A DNA stretch of 64,000 nt from Variovorax gossypii (GTDB taxonomy: Bacteria > Pseudomonadota > Gammaproteobacteria > Burkholderiales > Burkholderiaceae_C), in contig NZ_RXOE01000006.1 of the NCBI RefSeq assembly GCF_003965815.1, positions 186,001 to 250,000 on the forward strand, in the 5' to 3' direction. The notes beneath the pieces are model-generated. The model searched no databases and was not told the DNA's origin. It was given only the letters and a program-made list of their open reading frames with translations. Positions 8,530-15,736 of the stretch are shown one piece after another (position 1 is the first letter of the stretch; each line of letters opens with the position of its first letter). Made by a program: the position numbers and the translations under genes.

Positions 8530-8954
8530 GCTGCGGGGCTGTTGCTGCCCTCGTCGTCAGCCGGTGCCTCCGGGCGCGTCATCGTCCAGCTCTGCAGCTT
8601 GCCGCCGTTGAAGATCGCATCGACGTACGAGCCGCCGCCGTCGGTCCAGCGGTAGTGCTCGGGCTGCTCGTCCTTGGGCGAGCGCAGTTCGCCGAGGGCG
8701 CGCGTCATCGCGATCACGTGCATGAGCGTCACGCCCGGCTTGAGCTTGGCGTTGAGCATCACCGCGCTGGCCACGTAGCCCACGGGCCGCTCGGCTGCGC
8801 GCTTGAGCACCTGCATGGCGCGGTTGAAGTGCAGCAGCAGGAACATCACGATCGCGCCGCCGGCCAGGGCGACACCGCCCCATCCGGCCGCGCGCCAGGC
8901 CAGCGCCATGACGACGATGGCGCCCAGAGGCAATAGAAAGTTCTTGAAATTCAT
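8526..8954 (-). CDS. Small membrane-anchored protein of unknown function
   Basis: I do not recognise the family with confidence. The protein has 142 residues from the ATG giving MNFKNFLLPLG; a longer frame upstream adds a poorly conserved-looking extension and was not used. It has two hydrophobic helices near the N terminus (about residues 5-25 and 28-45) and a soluble C-terminal half with MLNAKLKPGVTLMHVIAMT and a DGGGSYVDAIFNGG stretch. Similar proteins are sometimes labelled glycerate kinase in databases of this group, which the sequence does not support. It converges on the LysR gene, with stop codons overlapping. Confidence 0.72.
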   Translation of the reverse strand: MNFKNFLLPLGAIVVMALAWRAAGWGGVALAGGAIVMFLLLHFNRAMQVLKRAAERPVGYVASAVMLNAKLKPGVTLMHVIAMTRALGELRSPKDEQPEHYRWTDGGGSYVDAIFNGGKLQSWTMTRPEAPADDEGSNSPAA

Positions 8955-9112
8955 GGCGCGCATTGTCGCCGCCCCTCGAGTGCCCTTCGAAGTAGCCACC
9001 CCGACTACCGTAAGGGGCGAAAAACGGTACTCGGCCTCAAAAGCACTTTGCGCGGGCGCATCGGCTGGCACATTTCGCCGCACGGGCATCTGCCCGGGCC
9101 ACCGAAAAGCGT

Positions 9113-9568
9113 ATGACCATTCCGCGCTCCGTCACATTCGTTCGTCTCACCCTCGCCGCCACGCTCACGGCCGCCGCGCTCAGCGGTTGCTACGTCGTGC
9201 CGCTCGGACAACCCGCTCCCTCGGCGCCGCCTTCGCAGGCCTACGCCGTCGCACCGGGCCCGGTCGCACAGACCTTCGCCGCGCGGCTGTATCCGTCGAA
9301 CGCCGAAGCCTCGCGCTACGGCGTCGTCGCAGGCACGGTGACCAACGACATGAACGGCCGCGGCCACTTCAACGCGCAGATCGGCGGTGAGCAGTTCCAG
9401 GGAGAGGCAACCCGGGTCGCCGGCTCGCGGACTGCCGGCGTGGCGAACGCCACCGGCAGCCGCGGCGGCAACCTGAGTTGCCAGTATTCGATGAACTCGG
9501 CCACGTTGGGCAGCGGCCAATGCGTGCTCAACAGCGGACCGGCATTCACGATGCACATAGGGGGATAG
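9113..9568 (+). CDS. Putative lipoprotein
   Basis: This 151-residue secreted protein has a lipoprotein signal: a basic start, a hydrophobic stretch and the lipobox LSGC with Cys26. The mature part begins with a Pro/Ala/Gln-rich linker, then a compact region rich in Gly, Ser and Asn (about residues 55-150) with two Cys in LSCQYSMN and SGQCVLN that could form a disulfide. No enzyme motif is visible and the function is unknown. It is followed by a strong terminator, so it is probably a single-gene transcript. Confidence 0.8.
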   Translation: MTIPRSVTFVRLTLAATLTAAALSGCYVVPLGQPAPSAPPSQAYAVAPGPVAQTFAARLYPSNAEASRYGVVAGTVTNDMNGRGHFNAQIGGEQFQGEATRVAGSRTAGVANATGSRGGNLSCQYSMNSATLGSGQCVLNSGPAFTMHIGG

Positions 9569-9578
9569 GGAGGGTAGG

Positions 9579-9613
9579 CCCGGCGCGCCACCGCGCGCGC
9601 CGGGTCATTTTTT
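9579..9613 (+). terminator. Rho-independent terminator after the lipoprotein gene
   Basis: A perfect 10-bp GC stem (cccggcgcgc / gcgcgccggg) with a 6-base loop is followed by tcattttttc. It sits 11 bp after the lipoprotein stop and should end that transcript. It also faces the end of radA from the other side. Confidence 0.85.
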
Positions 9614-9645
9614 CTCCCGGCATCCGGCTCCGGTGAAAGACCGGG

Positions 9646-11037
9646 TCAGTCGAGGCGGCGGACCACCTCCATCGCCTCCTCGATGCGATCCACCGCGTGG
9701 ATCGTCAGCCCCTCGATTTCCTTCGCGCCCTTTCGGGGCGCGTTCGCCTTCGGCACCACCGCGACGCTGAAGCCCAGCTTGGCGGCCTCGCGCAGGCGCT
9801 CCTGCCCGCGCGGCGCGGGGCGCACCTCGCCGGCCAGGCCCACTTCGCCGAATGCGATGAAGCCCTTGGGCATCGGCTTGCCGCGCAGGCTGGAGGTGAT
9901 GGCCAGCATCACGGCCAGGTCGGCCGCGGGCTCGCTGATGCGCACGCCGCCCACCGCGTTCACGAACACGTCCTGGTCCATGCAGGCGACGCCCGCATGG
10001 CGATGCAGCACCGCCAGCAGCATCGCGAGGCGGTCGCGGTCCAGGCCCACCGAGAGGCGGCGCGGGCTGGGCCCGCCGTTGTCGACCAGCGCCTGGATTT
10101 CCACCAGCATCGGCCGCGTGCCTTCTAGCGTGACCAGCACCACGCTGCCCGGCACCGGCTCGGCATGCTGGCTCAGGAAGATCGCGCTCGGGTTGGTCAC
10201 GCCCTTCAGGCCGCGCTCGGTCATCGCGAACACGCCGATCTCGTTGACCGCGCCGAAGCGGTTCTTGATGGCACGCACGAGGCGGAAGCTCGAATGCGTG
10301 TCGCCCTCGAAGTACAGCACCGTGTCGACCATGTGCTCGAGCACGCGCGGACCGGCGAGCGCACCCTCCTTCGTCACGTGGCCCACCAGCACCACGGCCG
10401 TGCCGCTGGTCTTGGCGAAGCGCGTGAGATGCGCGGCGCATTCGCGCACCTGCGCCACCGAGCCTGGGGCCGAGGTGAGCTGGTCCGAATAGACCGTCTG
10501 GATCGAGTCGATCACCGCGATGGCCGGGCGCGTGGCGTCGAGCGTGGCGATGATCTTCTCGAGCTGGATCTCGGCCAACACCTGCACCTGCGAATGGTCG
10601 AGGCCCAGCCGCCTGGAGCGCAGCGCCACCTGCGAGCCGCTTTCCTCGCCGGTGACGTAGAGCGCGTTCTGCCCGGCGTGCTGCAGCGCATCGACCGCCT
10701 GCAGCAGCAGCGTCGACTTGCCGATGCCCGGGTCGCCGCCGATCAGCGTGACGCCGCCCGAGACGATGCCGCCGCCCAGCACGCGGTCGAGCTCGTCGAT
10801 GCCGGTGGGCGTGCGCGCGACGTCGGTCGCCTCGATTTCAGAAAGCGTCGCGAGCTCCGATGCGCCCGCGAGCGATGCGAACTGGGTGCCGAAGCGGTTG
10901 TTGGCGGGTCCGCTGCCCGCGCCCGCCACCTGCTCGATGAGCGTGTTCCATGCGCCGCAGCTGGGGCATTTGCCGAGCCACTTCGGGCTGGTGCCGCCGC
11001 ATTCGCTGCAGACGAAAAGTGTTTTGTCCTTGGCCAT
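9646..11037 (-). CDS. radA: DNA repair protein RadA (Sms)
   Basis: RadA is a RecA-like ATPase/helicase that helps process recombination branch intermediates and repair, acting in the cytoplasm. The 463-residue protein has the normal length. A zinc finger is formed by Cys10, Cys13, Cys24 and Cys27. Walker A is GGDPGIGKSTLL, the RadA-specific KNRFG motif is present in IKNRFGAVNEIG, and the C-terminal Lon-like domain includes DQDVFVNAVGGVRI and GEVGLAGEVRP. The start MAKDKTLFVC is the usual one for the family. It stands alone on the minus strand. Confidence 0.97.
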   Translation of the reverse strand: MAKDKTLFVCSECGGTSPKWLGKCPSCGAWNTLIEQVAGAGSGPANNRFGTQFASLAGASELATLSEIEATDVARTPTGIDELDRVLGGGIVSGGVTLIGGDPGIGKSTLLLQAVDALQHAGQNALYVTGEESGSQVALRSRRLGLDHSQVQVLAEIQLEKIIATLDATRPAIAVIDSIQTVYSDQLTSAPGSVAQVRECAAHLTRFAKTSGTAVVLVGHVTKEGALAGPRVLEHMVDTVLYFEGDTHSSFRLVRAIKNRFGAVNEIGVFAMTERGLKGVTNPSAIFLSQHAEPVPGSVVLVTLEGTRPMLVEIQALVDNGGPSPRRLSVGLDRDRLAMLLAVLHRHAGVACMDQDVFVNAVGGVRISEPAADLAVMLAITSSLRGKPMPKGFIAFGEVGLAGEVRPAPRGQERLREAAKLGFSVAVVPKANAPRKGAKEIEGLTIHAVDRIEEAMEVVRRLD

Positions 11038-11072
11038 CCTTCGAGTTTAGGTGGCCGGACGGGCGAGGCCCC

Positions 11073-12083
11073 TCAGTCGTTCGCCTGGAAGTTCACCGCC
11101 TTCATGATCGCCGCCCAGCGCGCGATGTCCTCGCGCATCGTCTTCAGCAGCGCCTCGGGGCCGTCGCCCACCGGGTACATGCCGTTCTGCAGCAGCTGCT
11201 GGCGCACCTCGCGCGAGTTCACGGCGCGCATGAACTCGGCGCGCAGCTGGTCGACCACGGGCTTCGGCGTCTTCAGCGGCGCGTAGTACGCGAACCATGC
11301 GGTCGCCACCACGTCCTTCAGGCCGCCCTCGACGAAGGTGGGCACGCTGGGCATCAGCGGCGAGCGCTTCTCGCCGCTGGTGGCGATCACCTTGACGCGG
11401 CCGCCCGGCACCATCTGCAGCGCGCCGCCCACGGTGTCGAAGTAGACCGGCACGGTGCCGCCCATCACGTCCTGGCGCGCCGGCGTGGAGCCGCGATAGG
11501 GCACGTGCACCATCGAAAGCCCCGCCGCGCGGTTGAGCATCTCGCCGAGGAAGTGCGAAGGCGTGCCCGCGCCGTACGACGCGAAGCTCGCGCCGCCCGG
11601 CTGCTTTTTCGCCCATGCGATGAACTCGGGGAGCGTGTTGGCCGGCACGTCCTTGTGCACCACCAGCGCGAGCTCGAAGCGCGCCGCGTTGATGATGGGC
11701 TGGAAATCCTTGATCGGGTCGTACGACAGGTTCCTGTAGGCGCTCGGGAACATGGTCATCATGCTGGCCGTGCCCAGCAGCAGCGTGCGACCGTCGGGCG
11801 CGGCGGTCTTCACCGCCTCGACCGCGATGCGCCCGGCGGCACCGGAGCGGTTGTCCACGATGAGCGGGCCGAGCGATTCGCGCACTTCCTGTGCGATGGC
11901 GCGCGTGAGCACGTCCTGCGTGCCGCCGGCGGGCACGCCGATCAGCACGCGGATGGGGGTTCCCGGCGCGATGGCCGGCTGCGCCTGCACGGTTGCAGCC
12001 AGCGGCGCGAGGGCCATGCCGCCGAGCACGGCCAGCGCATGGCGGCGACCTGGCTGGGGCAGGAACTGCGGGTCTGTCGTCAT
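11073..12083 (-). CDS. Bug/TctC family periplasmic substrate-binding protein
   Basis: This 336-residue periplasmic receptor belongs to the Bug family (tripartite tricarboxylate transporter, PF03401), whose members bind carboxylates and related small molecules. The start MTTDPQF is followed by a twin-Arg-like GRRHALAVLGG stretch and a signal peptide ending near VQAQP (about residue 35). Family hallmarks are IRVLIGVPAGGTQDVLTRAIA and a VDNRSGAAGRIAVEAV stretch. No TctA or TctB membrane genes are nearby. It is divergent from a MarR regulator, with a palindromic site between, so it is probably under that regulator's control. Confidence 0.92.
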   Translation of the reverse strand: MTTDPQFLPQPGRRHALAVLGGMALAPLAATVQAQPAIAPGTPIRVLIGVPAGGTQDVLTRAIAQEVRESLGPLIVDNRSGAAGRIAVEAVKTAAPDGRTLLLGTASMMTMFPSAYRNLSYDPIKDFQPIINAARFELALVVHKDVPANTLPEFIAWAKKQPGGASFASYGAGTPSHFLGEMLNRAAGLSMVHVPYRGSTPARQDVMGGTVPVYFDTVGGALQMVPGGRVKVIATSGEKRSPLMPSVPTFVEGGLKDVVATAWFAYYAPLKTPKPVVDQLRAEFMRAVNSREVRQQLLQNGMYPVGDGPEALLKTMREDIARWAAIMKAVNFQAND

Positions 12084-12150
12084 CTGTCTCGTCTCCGTTC
12101 TCTTCCGCCGGTGGGGCGCGGTGGATCGGGGCCAATGTAGAGCGCCGACA

Positions 12151-12169
12151 ATTGGTTCATCTAATCAAT
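12151..12169. promoter_or_regulatory. Candidate MarR operator between Bug and MarR genes
   Basis: Inverted repeat attggtt-catct-aatcaat (6 of 7 pairs) lies in the 105-bp divergent gap, 20 bp before the MarR start. Its size and position fit a MarR dimer site controlling both directions. No experimental basis; inferred from position and symmetry. Confidence 0.45.
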
Positions 12170-12188
12170 CATTGCCCGGGCAAACCCT

Positions 12189-12701
12189 ATGCCGATGCAC
12201 GCACAGCCGCGCACGCTCGACGACCTGCTGCTCTACCGCACCAGCCGGCTGCTGTCGGTGGCGGGCAGCATGGTGATCCGGCTGTGCGAGGGGCGCTTCG
12301 GCATCACGCGGCGCGAATGGCGGCTCATCGCCACGCTCGCGGGCCATGGCGCGCTGGGCTCGTCGCAACTGGCCGAGCATGCGCAGCTCGACCGCGCGCG
12401 CACCTCGCGCGCGGTGAGCTCGCTGGTCGACAAGGGCCTGGTCTCGCGCGAGCAGCCCGCCGGCGACCGGCGCCATGTGCGTCTGCGCCTGACCTCGGCG
12501 GGCACGAAGCTCCATGCGGAGCTCTATCCGCTGGTCTGCGCGATCAACACCGAACTGCTGGGCGCACTGAAGGCAGACGAAGTGGCGCTGCTCGACGACA
12601 TGCTGCAGCGCCTGCACGCGCGCGGCGAGGCGATGGTGGCGGCCGCGGCCGACCTGCCCAAGGCCGACCGGCGCCGCCGCGAGCCACCGGTCGCGCGCTG
12701 A
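12189..12701 (+). CDS. MarR family transcriptional regulator
   Basis: This 170-residue regulator has the MarR winged helix-turn-helix: TRREWRLIATLAGHG, then SSQLAEHAQLDRARTSRAVSSLVDKGLVSRE and the wing GDRRHVRLRLTSAG, at about residues 40-110. Flanking helices form the dimer interface. MarR proteins usually repress nearby genes until a small aromatic or phenolic ligand binds. It is divergent from a Bug gene and precedes the hpa-type cluster, so its ligand may be the substrate of that pathway. It is distinct in sequence from the second MarR gene directly downstream (HpaR-like). Confidence 0.92.
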   Translation: MPMHAQPRTLDDLLLYRTSRLLSVAGSMVIRLCEGRFGITRREWRLIATLAGHGALGSSQLAEHAQLDRARTSRAVSSLVDKGLVSREQPAGDRRHVRLRLTSAGTKLHAELYPLVCAINTELLGALKADEVALLDDMLQRLHARGEAMVAAAADLPKADRRRREPPVAR

Positions 12702-12794
12702 AGCGAGAAGCTCCCGCGGCGCACGGCTCATCCGTGCATACCCTAGGTTTTCGAATCGATCGGAACAGCCACTAGGAAAGCTTCGACGATTCAT

Positions 12795-12806
12795 TTAACA
12801 TGTTAA
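12795..12806. promoter_or_regulatory. Perfect 12-bp palindrome upstream of hpaR, candidate operator
   Basis: The sequence ttaacatgttaa is a perfect palindrome 22 bp upstream of the hpaR start, in an otherwise GC-rich region. Its position suggests an operator for HpaR autoregulation of the operon that begins here. HpaR-type regulators are known to bind palindromes near their own operon; this exact site is inferred. Confidence 0.55.
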
Positions 12807-12828
12807 GTAATTTCGGAAGAGACGAGCC

Positions 12829-13266
12829 TTGAGCACGACATTCACTCATCGCAACCTGCCTCGCCTGCTGCTGCAGGCGCGCGAAGCCGTGATGGCCCAC
12901 ACGCGGCCCAGCCTGCGCGAGCACGCGCTGTCAGACCAGCAGTGGCGCGTGCTGCGCGTGCTGGGCGAGCACGGCGCGGTCGACACCGGCCGCGTGGCGC
13001 GCGAGGCCTTCATCCTCGGGCCCAGCCTTACAGGCGTGCTCGCGCGCATGGAGCGCGACAACCTCATCACCCGCGCGCGCGATCCGGCCGACCAGCGCCG
13101 CACCGTGGTCGAGGCCACGCCACACGGCATGAAGCTGGTGAAGCGCCTGGGAAGCAGCATCGAGGCGCACTACGACTGGATGGAAAAGTCCCTCGGCAAG
13201 GCCAAGCTCGCGCAGCTCTACGGGCTGCTCGACGAACTGATCGCACTGGAGCAACCCTCGCCATGA
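12829..13266 (+). CDS. hpaR: HpaR-like MarR regulator of the homoprotocatechuate pathway
   Basis: This 145-residue MarR protein is of the HpaR type, the repressor of 4-hydroxyphenylacetate/homoprotocatechuate degradation operons. Visible features are THRNLPRLLLQAREAVM at the N terminus, then a winged helix with LSDQQWRVLRVLGEHG, GPSLTGVLARMERDNLI and the wing DQRRTVVEATPHG. The start is TTG at 12829, with gaagagacg about 7 bases upstream. It overlaps hpaG1 by the bases atga, so regulator and first enzyme are translationally coupled. A palindrome upstream is a candidate self-operator. Identification rests on sequence character and operon position. Confidence 0.9.
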   Translation: MSTTFTHRNLPRLLLQAREAVMAHTRPSLREHALSDQQWRVLRVLGEHGAVDTGRVAREAFILGPSLTGVLARMERDNLITRARDPADQRRTVVEATPHGMKLVKRLGSSIEAHYDWMEKSLGKAKLAQLYGLLDELIALEQPSP

Positions 13267-13901
13267 GCAGCATCACTCCCCATTTCCTGCCAACGGGCAC
13301 GGTGTACGGCACCCTGCTCAACTTCCGCGCCGAGGCAGAAGCCCTCGCGCCGCAGATGACGCAGCCGCCGTACAAGGCACCGCCGAAGGCGCCCGTTCTC
13401 TATGTGAAGACGGCCAACACCTGGAGCCCGCACGGCAGCGCCATCACCGTGCCCGCCGCGGTGCCCGAAGTGGAAGTCGGCGCGAGCATCGGCATGGTGA
13501 TCGGCGCCGAGGGCGACGTCGAAGGCTTCGTGCTGATGAACGACCTGTCGATCCCGCACGCGAGCTTCTTCCGCCCGCCGGTCAAGTTCAAGTGCGTCGA
13601 CGGCTTCCTCGGCATCGGCCCCGTGCTGCGCGACGCGCAGGAGGTCGCCGACCCCGCGAGCTTCCGCGTCGAGGTGCGCATCAACGGCGAACTCAGGCAG
13701 TCGCTCGACTTCTCGCAGCTCGTACGCCCCGCACGGCAGCTGCTCGCCGACGTCGGCGATTTCATGACGCTCGCGCACGGCGACGTGCTGATGCTCGGCT
13801 GCGGCCCCGGCCGCCCGCTGGCACGCGCGGGCGACCGCATCGACATCTCCGCCCCGGGCTTCGAAGCCCTGAGCAACACGCTGGCGAAGGAAGCCGCATG
13901 A
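13263..13901 (+). CDS. hpaG1: HpaG1: 4-hydroxyphenylacetate-pathway isomerase/decarboxylase, N-terminal-type subunit
   Basis: This 212-residue fumarylacetoacetate-hydrolase-fold protein corresponds to the first half of the bifunctional HpaG, which decarboxylates 5-oxo-pent-3-ene-1,2,5-tricarboxylate and isomerises the product. Family features are TVYGTLLNFRAEAEAL, YKAPPKAPVLYVKTANTWSPHG and a C-terminal stretch LADVGDFMTLAHGDVLMLGCGPGRP. Here the two halves are separate genes: hpaG1 starts in the hpaR stop (atga) and overlaps hpaG2 the same way. The two subunits probably assemble together. The start is fixed by the overlap. Confidence 0.92.
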   Translation: MSSITPHFLPTGTVYGTLLNFRAEAEALAPQMTQPPYKAPPKAPVLYVKTANTWSPHGSAITVPAAVPEVEVGASIGMVIGAEGDVEGFVLMNDLSIPHASFFRPPVKFKCVDGFLGIGPVLRDAQEVADPASFRVEVRINGELRQSLDFSQLVRPARQLLADVGDFMTLAHGDVLMLGCGPGRPLARAGDRIDISAPGFEALSNTLAKEAA

Positions 13902-14668
13902 AGCACGCACGCGTCATCTTCGAGGGCCGCGAACATACCGGCACCAGCCACGAATTCAACGGCCAGCCCGACGCCGCCGTGCGGCTGGAAGACGGCCGCG
14001 TCGTGCCGCAGGAGCAGCTCGTGTGGCTGCCGCCGCTCGCGCCTACCGCGCGCCCGCGCACCATCCTCGCGCTGGGCCTGAACTACGCCGACCACGCCAA
14101 GGAACTCGAGTTCAAGGCGCCAGAGGAACCGCTGGTGTTCGTCAAGGGCCAGAGCACGCTCATCGGCCACCGCCAGCAAACGCACCGCCCCGCCGGCGTG
14201 CAGTTCATGCACTATGAATGCGAGCTCGCCATCGTGGTCGGCAAGACCGCGAGGAACGTGAAGCGCGACGACGCCTACGACTTCATCGGCGGCTACACGG
14301 TGGCCAACGATTACGCCATCCGCGACTACCTCGAGAACTGGTACCGCCCCAACCTGCGCGTGAAGAACCGCGACACCTGCACGCCGCTGGGCCCGTGGTT
14401 CGTGGACGCGGCCGATGTGCCCGACCCGATGGCGCTCGCGCTGCGCACCACCGTCAACGGCACGGTTACGCAGCAAGGCAGCACGCGCGACATGATCTTC
14501 GACGCGCCCTTCCTCATCGAGTACTTCAGCCGCTTCATGACGCTCTCGCCGGGCGACCTGATCCTCACCGGTACGCCCGACGGCGTGGTCGACTGCAAGC
14601 CGGGCGACGTGGTCGTCACCGAAATCGAAGGCGTCGGCGCGCTGGTCAACACCATCGCGGCCGCCTGA
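13898..14668 (+). CDS. hpaG2: HpaG2: fumarylacetoacetate hydrolase family isomerase/decarboxylase subunit
   Basis: This 256-residue FAH-family protein corresponds to the C-terminal half of HpaG, the pathway decarboxylase/isomerase. Metal-binding acidic residues appear in MHYECELAIVVGK, followed by GGYTVANDYAIRDYLENWYRPNLRVKN and the family-typical LSPGDLILTGTPDGV near the C terminus. It starts at the ATG overlapping the hpaG1 stop. A GC hairpin with a T run follows before the next gene, which may reduce read-through into the downstream Bug gene. Confidence 0.93.
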   Translation: MKHARVIFEGREHTGTSHEFNGQPDAAVRLEDGRVVPQEQLVWLPPLAPTARPRTILALGLNYADHAKELEFKAPEEPLVFVKGQSTLIGHRQQTHRPAGVQFMHYECELAIVVGKTARNVKRDDAYDFIGGYTVANDYAIRDYLENWYRPNLRVKNRDTCTPLGPWFVDAADVPDPMALALRTTVNGTVTQQGSTRDMIFDAPFLIEYFSRFMTLSPGDLILTGTPDGVVDCKPGDVVVTEIEGVGALVNTIAAA

Positions 14669-14672
14669 GCCG

Positions 14673-14696
14673 GCGCGCTGTCACGGCGCGCTTTTT
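14673..14696 (+). terminator. Hairpin with T run inside the hpa-type operon
   Basis: The stem gcgcgc / gcgcgc, with a 7-base loop and then ttttt, lies 5 bp after the hpaG2 stop and 42 bp before the next gene on the same strand. It may act as a partial terminator separating hpaR-hpaG1-hpaG2 from the rest. The short stem leaves this uncertain. Confidence 0.5.
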
Positions 14697-14737
14697 CCTT
14701 GCCATATCCATAACCAGATCAGCGGAGACAACACGAC

Positions 14738-15718
14738 ATGATCACCGGCAGAAAGCTCCTCCAGTTCACCGCAGCCGCACTGGCGCTGGCCGTCTCGGCC
14801 ACGGCCCTTGCACAGACCGCCTACCCCGCCAAGCCCGTGCGCTGGGTGGTCGGCTACCCGGCCGGCGGCGGCACCGACTTCCTCGCGCGCACCGTGGGCG
14901 CGCAGGTCTCGCAGCAGTTGGGCCAGCCGGTGCTGGTGGACAACCGCCCCGGCGCGGGCGCGATCATCGCGTCGGAGAACGTGGCGCGCTCGCCGGGCGA
15001 CGGCTACACCGTGTTCTCGGCCGACAACGGCGTGCTGGTCTACAACCCCGCGCTCTACAAGAAGCTGCCCTACGACGCCGAGAAAGACTTCGCGCTCGTC
15101 GGCATGATGGGCCGATCGCCGCTCATCATCACGGCCGCGCCGAACGCAGGCATCGCCGATGCGAAGGCGCTGCTGGCCGCGCTCAAGGCCTCGCCCGGCA
15201 AATACAGCATCGCGACGCCGGGCACCGGCAGCCCGCACCATCTTGCATACGAACTGTTCCAGCGCGAGGCCGGCGTGTCGATGCTGCACGTGCCCTACAA
15301 GGGCGGCGCCCCTGCCCTGCAGGACCTGATGGGCGGACAGGTCGCGCTGATGATGCTCGACCTGCCCAGCGGCGTGAGCGCCGTCAAGGCCGGCAAGGTG
15401 ATCCCGCTGCTGGCCATGTCGGGCGAGCGCGTGCCGCAGCTGCCCAACGTTCCCACCGCCAAGGAACTCGGCTTCGCCAACGTCGAGGCCTACACATGGC
15501 AGGGCCTCGTGACACCCGCGGCCACGCCGAAGGAAGTGCAGGCGAAGCTCGGCAGCGAACTTCAGAAGGCCATGGCCGATGCCGGAGTGAAGCAGAAGCT
15601 CTACGACGCCGGCTGGGAGGCACGCCCCGCCGACGCCACCGAAATGACGCGCTACACCGACTCGGAGCGCAAGAAATGGCACGCCCTCATCAAGGCGCGC
15701 GACATCAAACTGGACTGA
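14738..15718 (+). CDS. Bug/TctC family periplasmic substrate-binding protein
   Basis: This 326-residue Bug-family receptor has a signal peptide ending at about residue 25 (SATALAQTAYP), then the hallmark VRWVVGYPAGGGTDFLARTVG and a VDNRPGAGAIIASENVA stretch. The length fits PF03401. It is inserted between hpaG2 and hpaE in one transcription direction, with an 18-bp gap to hpaE. Its ligand is probably the aromatic substrate of the pathway or an intermediate carboxylate; it could serve in uptake or in sensing. The cognate membrane components TctA/TctB are not in the window. Confidence 0.93.
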   Translation: MITGRKLLQFTAAALALAVSATALAQTAYPAKPVRWVVGYPAGGGTDFLARTVGAQVSQQLGQPVLVDNRPGAGAIIASENVARSPGDGYTVFSADNGVLVYNPALYKKLPYDAEKDFALVGMMGRSPLIITAAPNAGIADAKALLAALKASPGKYSIATPGTGSPHHLAYELFQREAGVSMLHVPYKGGAPALQDLMGGQVALMMLDLPSGVSAVKAGKVIPLLAMSGERVPQLPNVPTAKELGFANVEAYTWQGLVTPAATPKEVQAKLGSELQKAMADAGVKQKLYDAGWEARPADATEMTRYTDSERKKWHALIKARDIKLD

Positions 15719-15736
15719 CTGAACCGGACTCTCTTC

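Noticed and set aside
9061..9085. Possible sigma-54 site (tggcac followed by ccgc)
   Set aside because: The -12 element does not have the required GC at the correct spacing.
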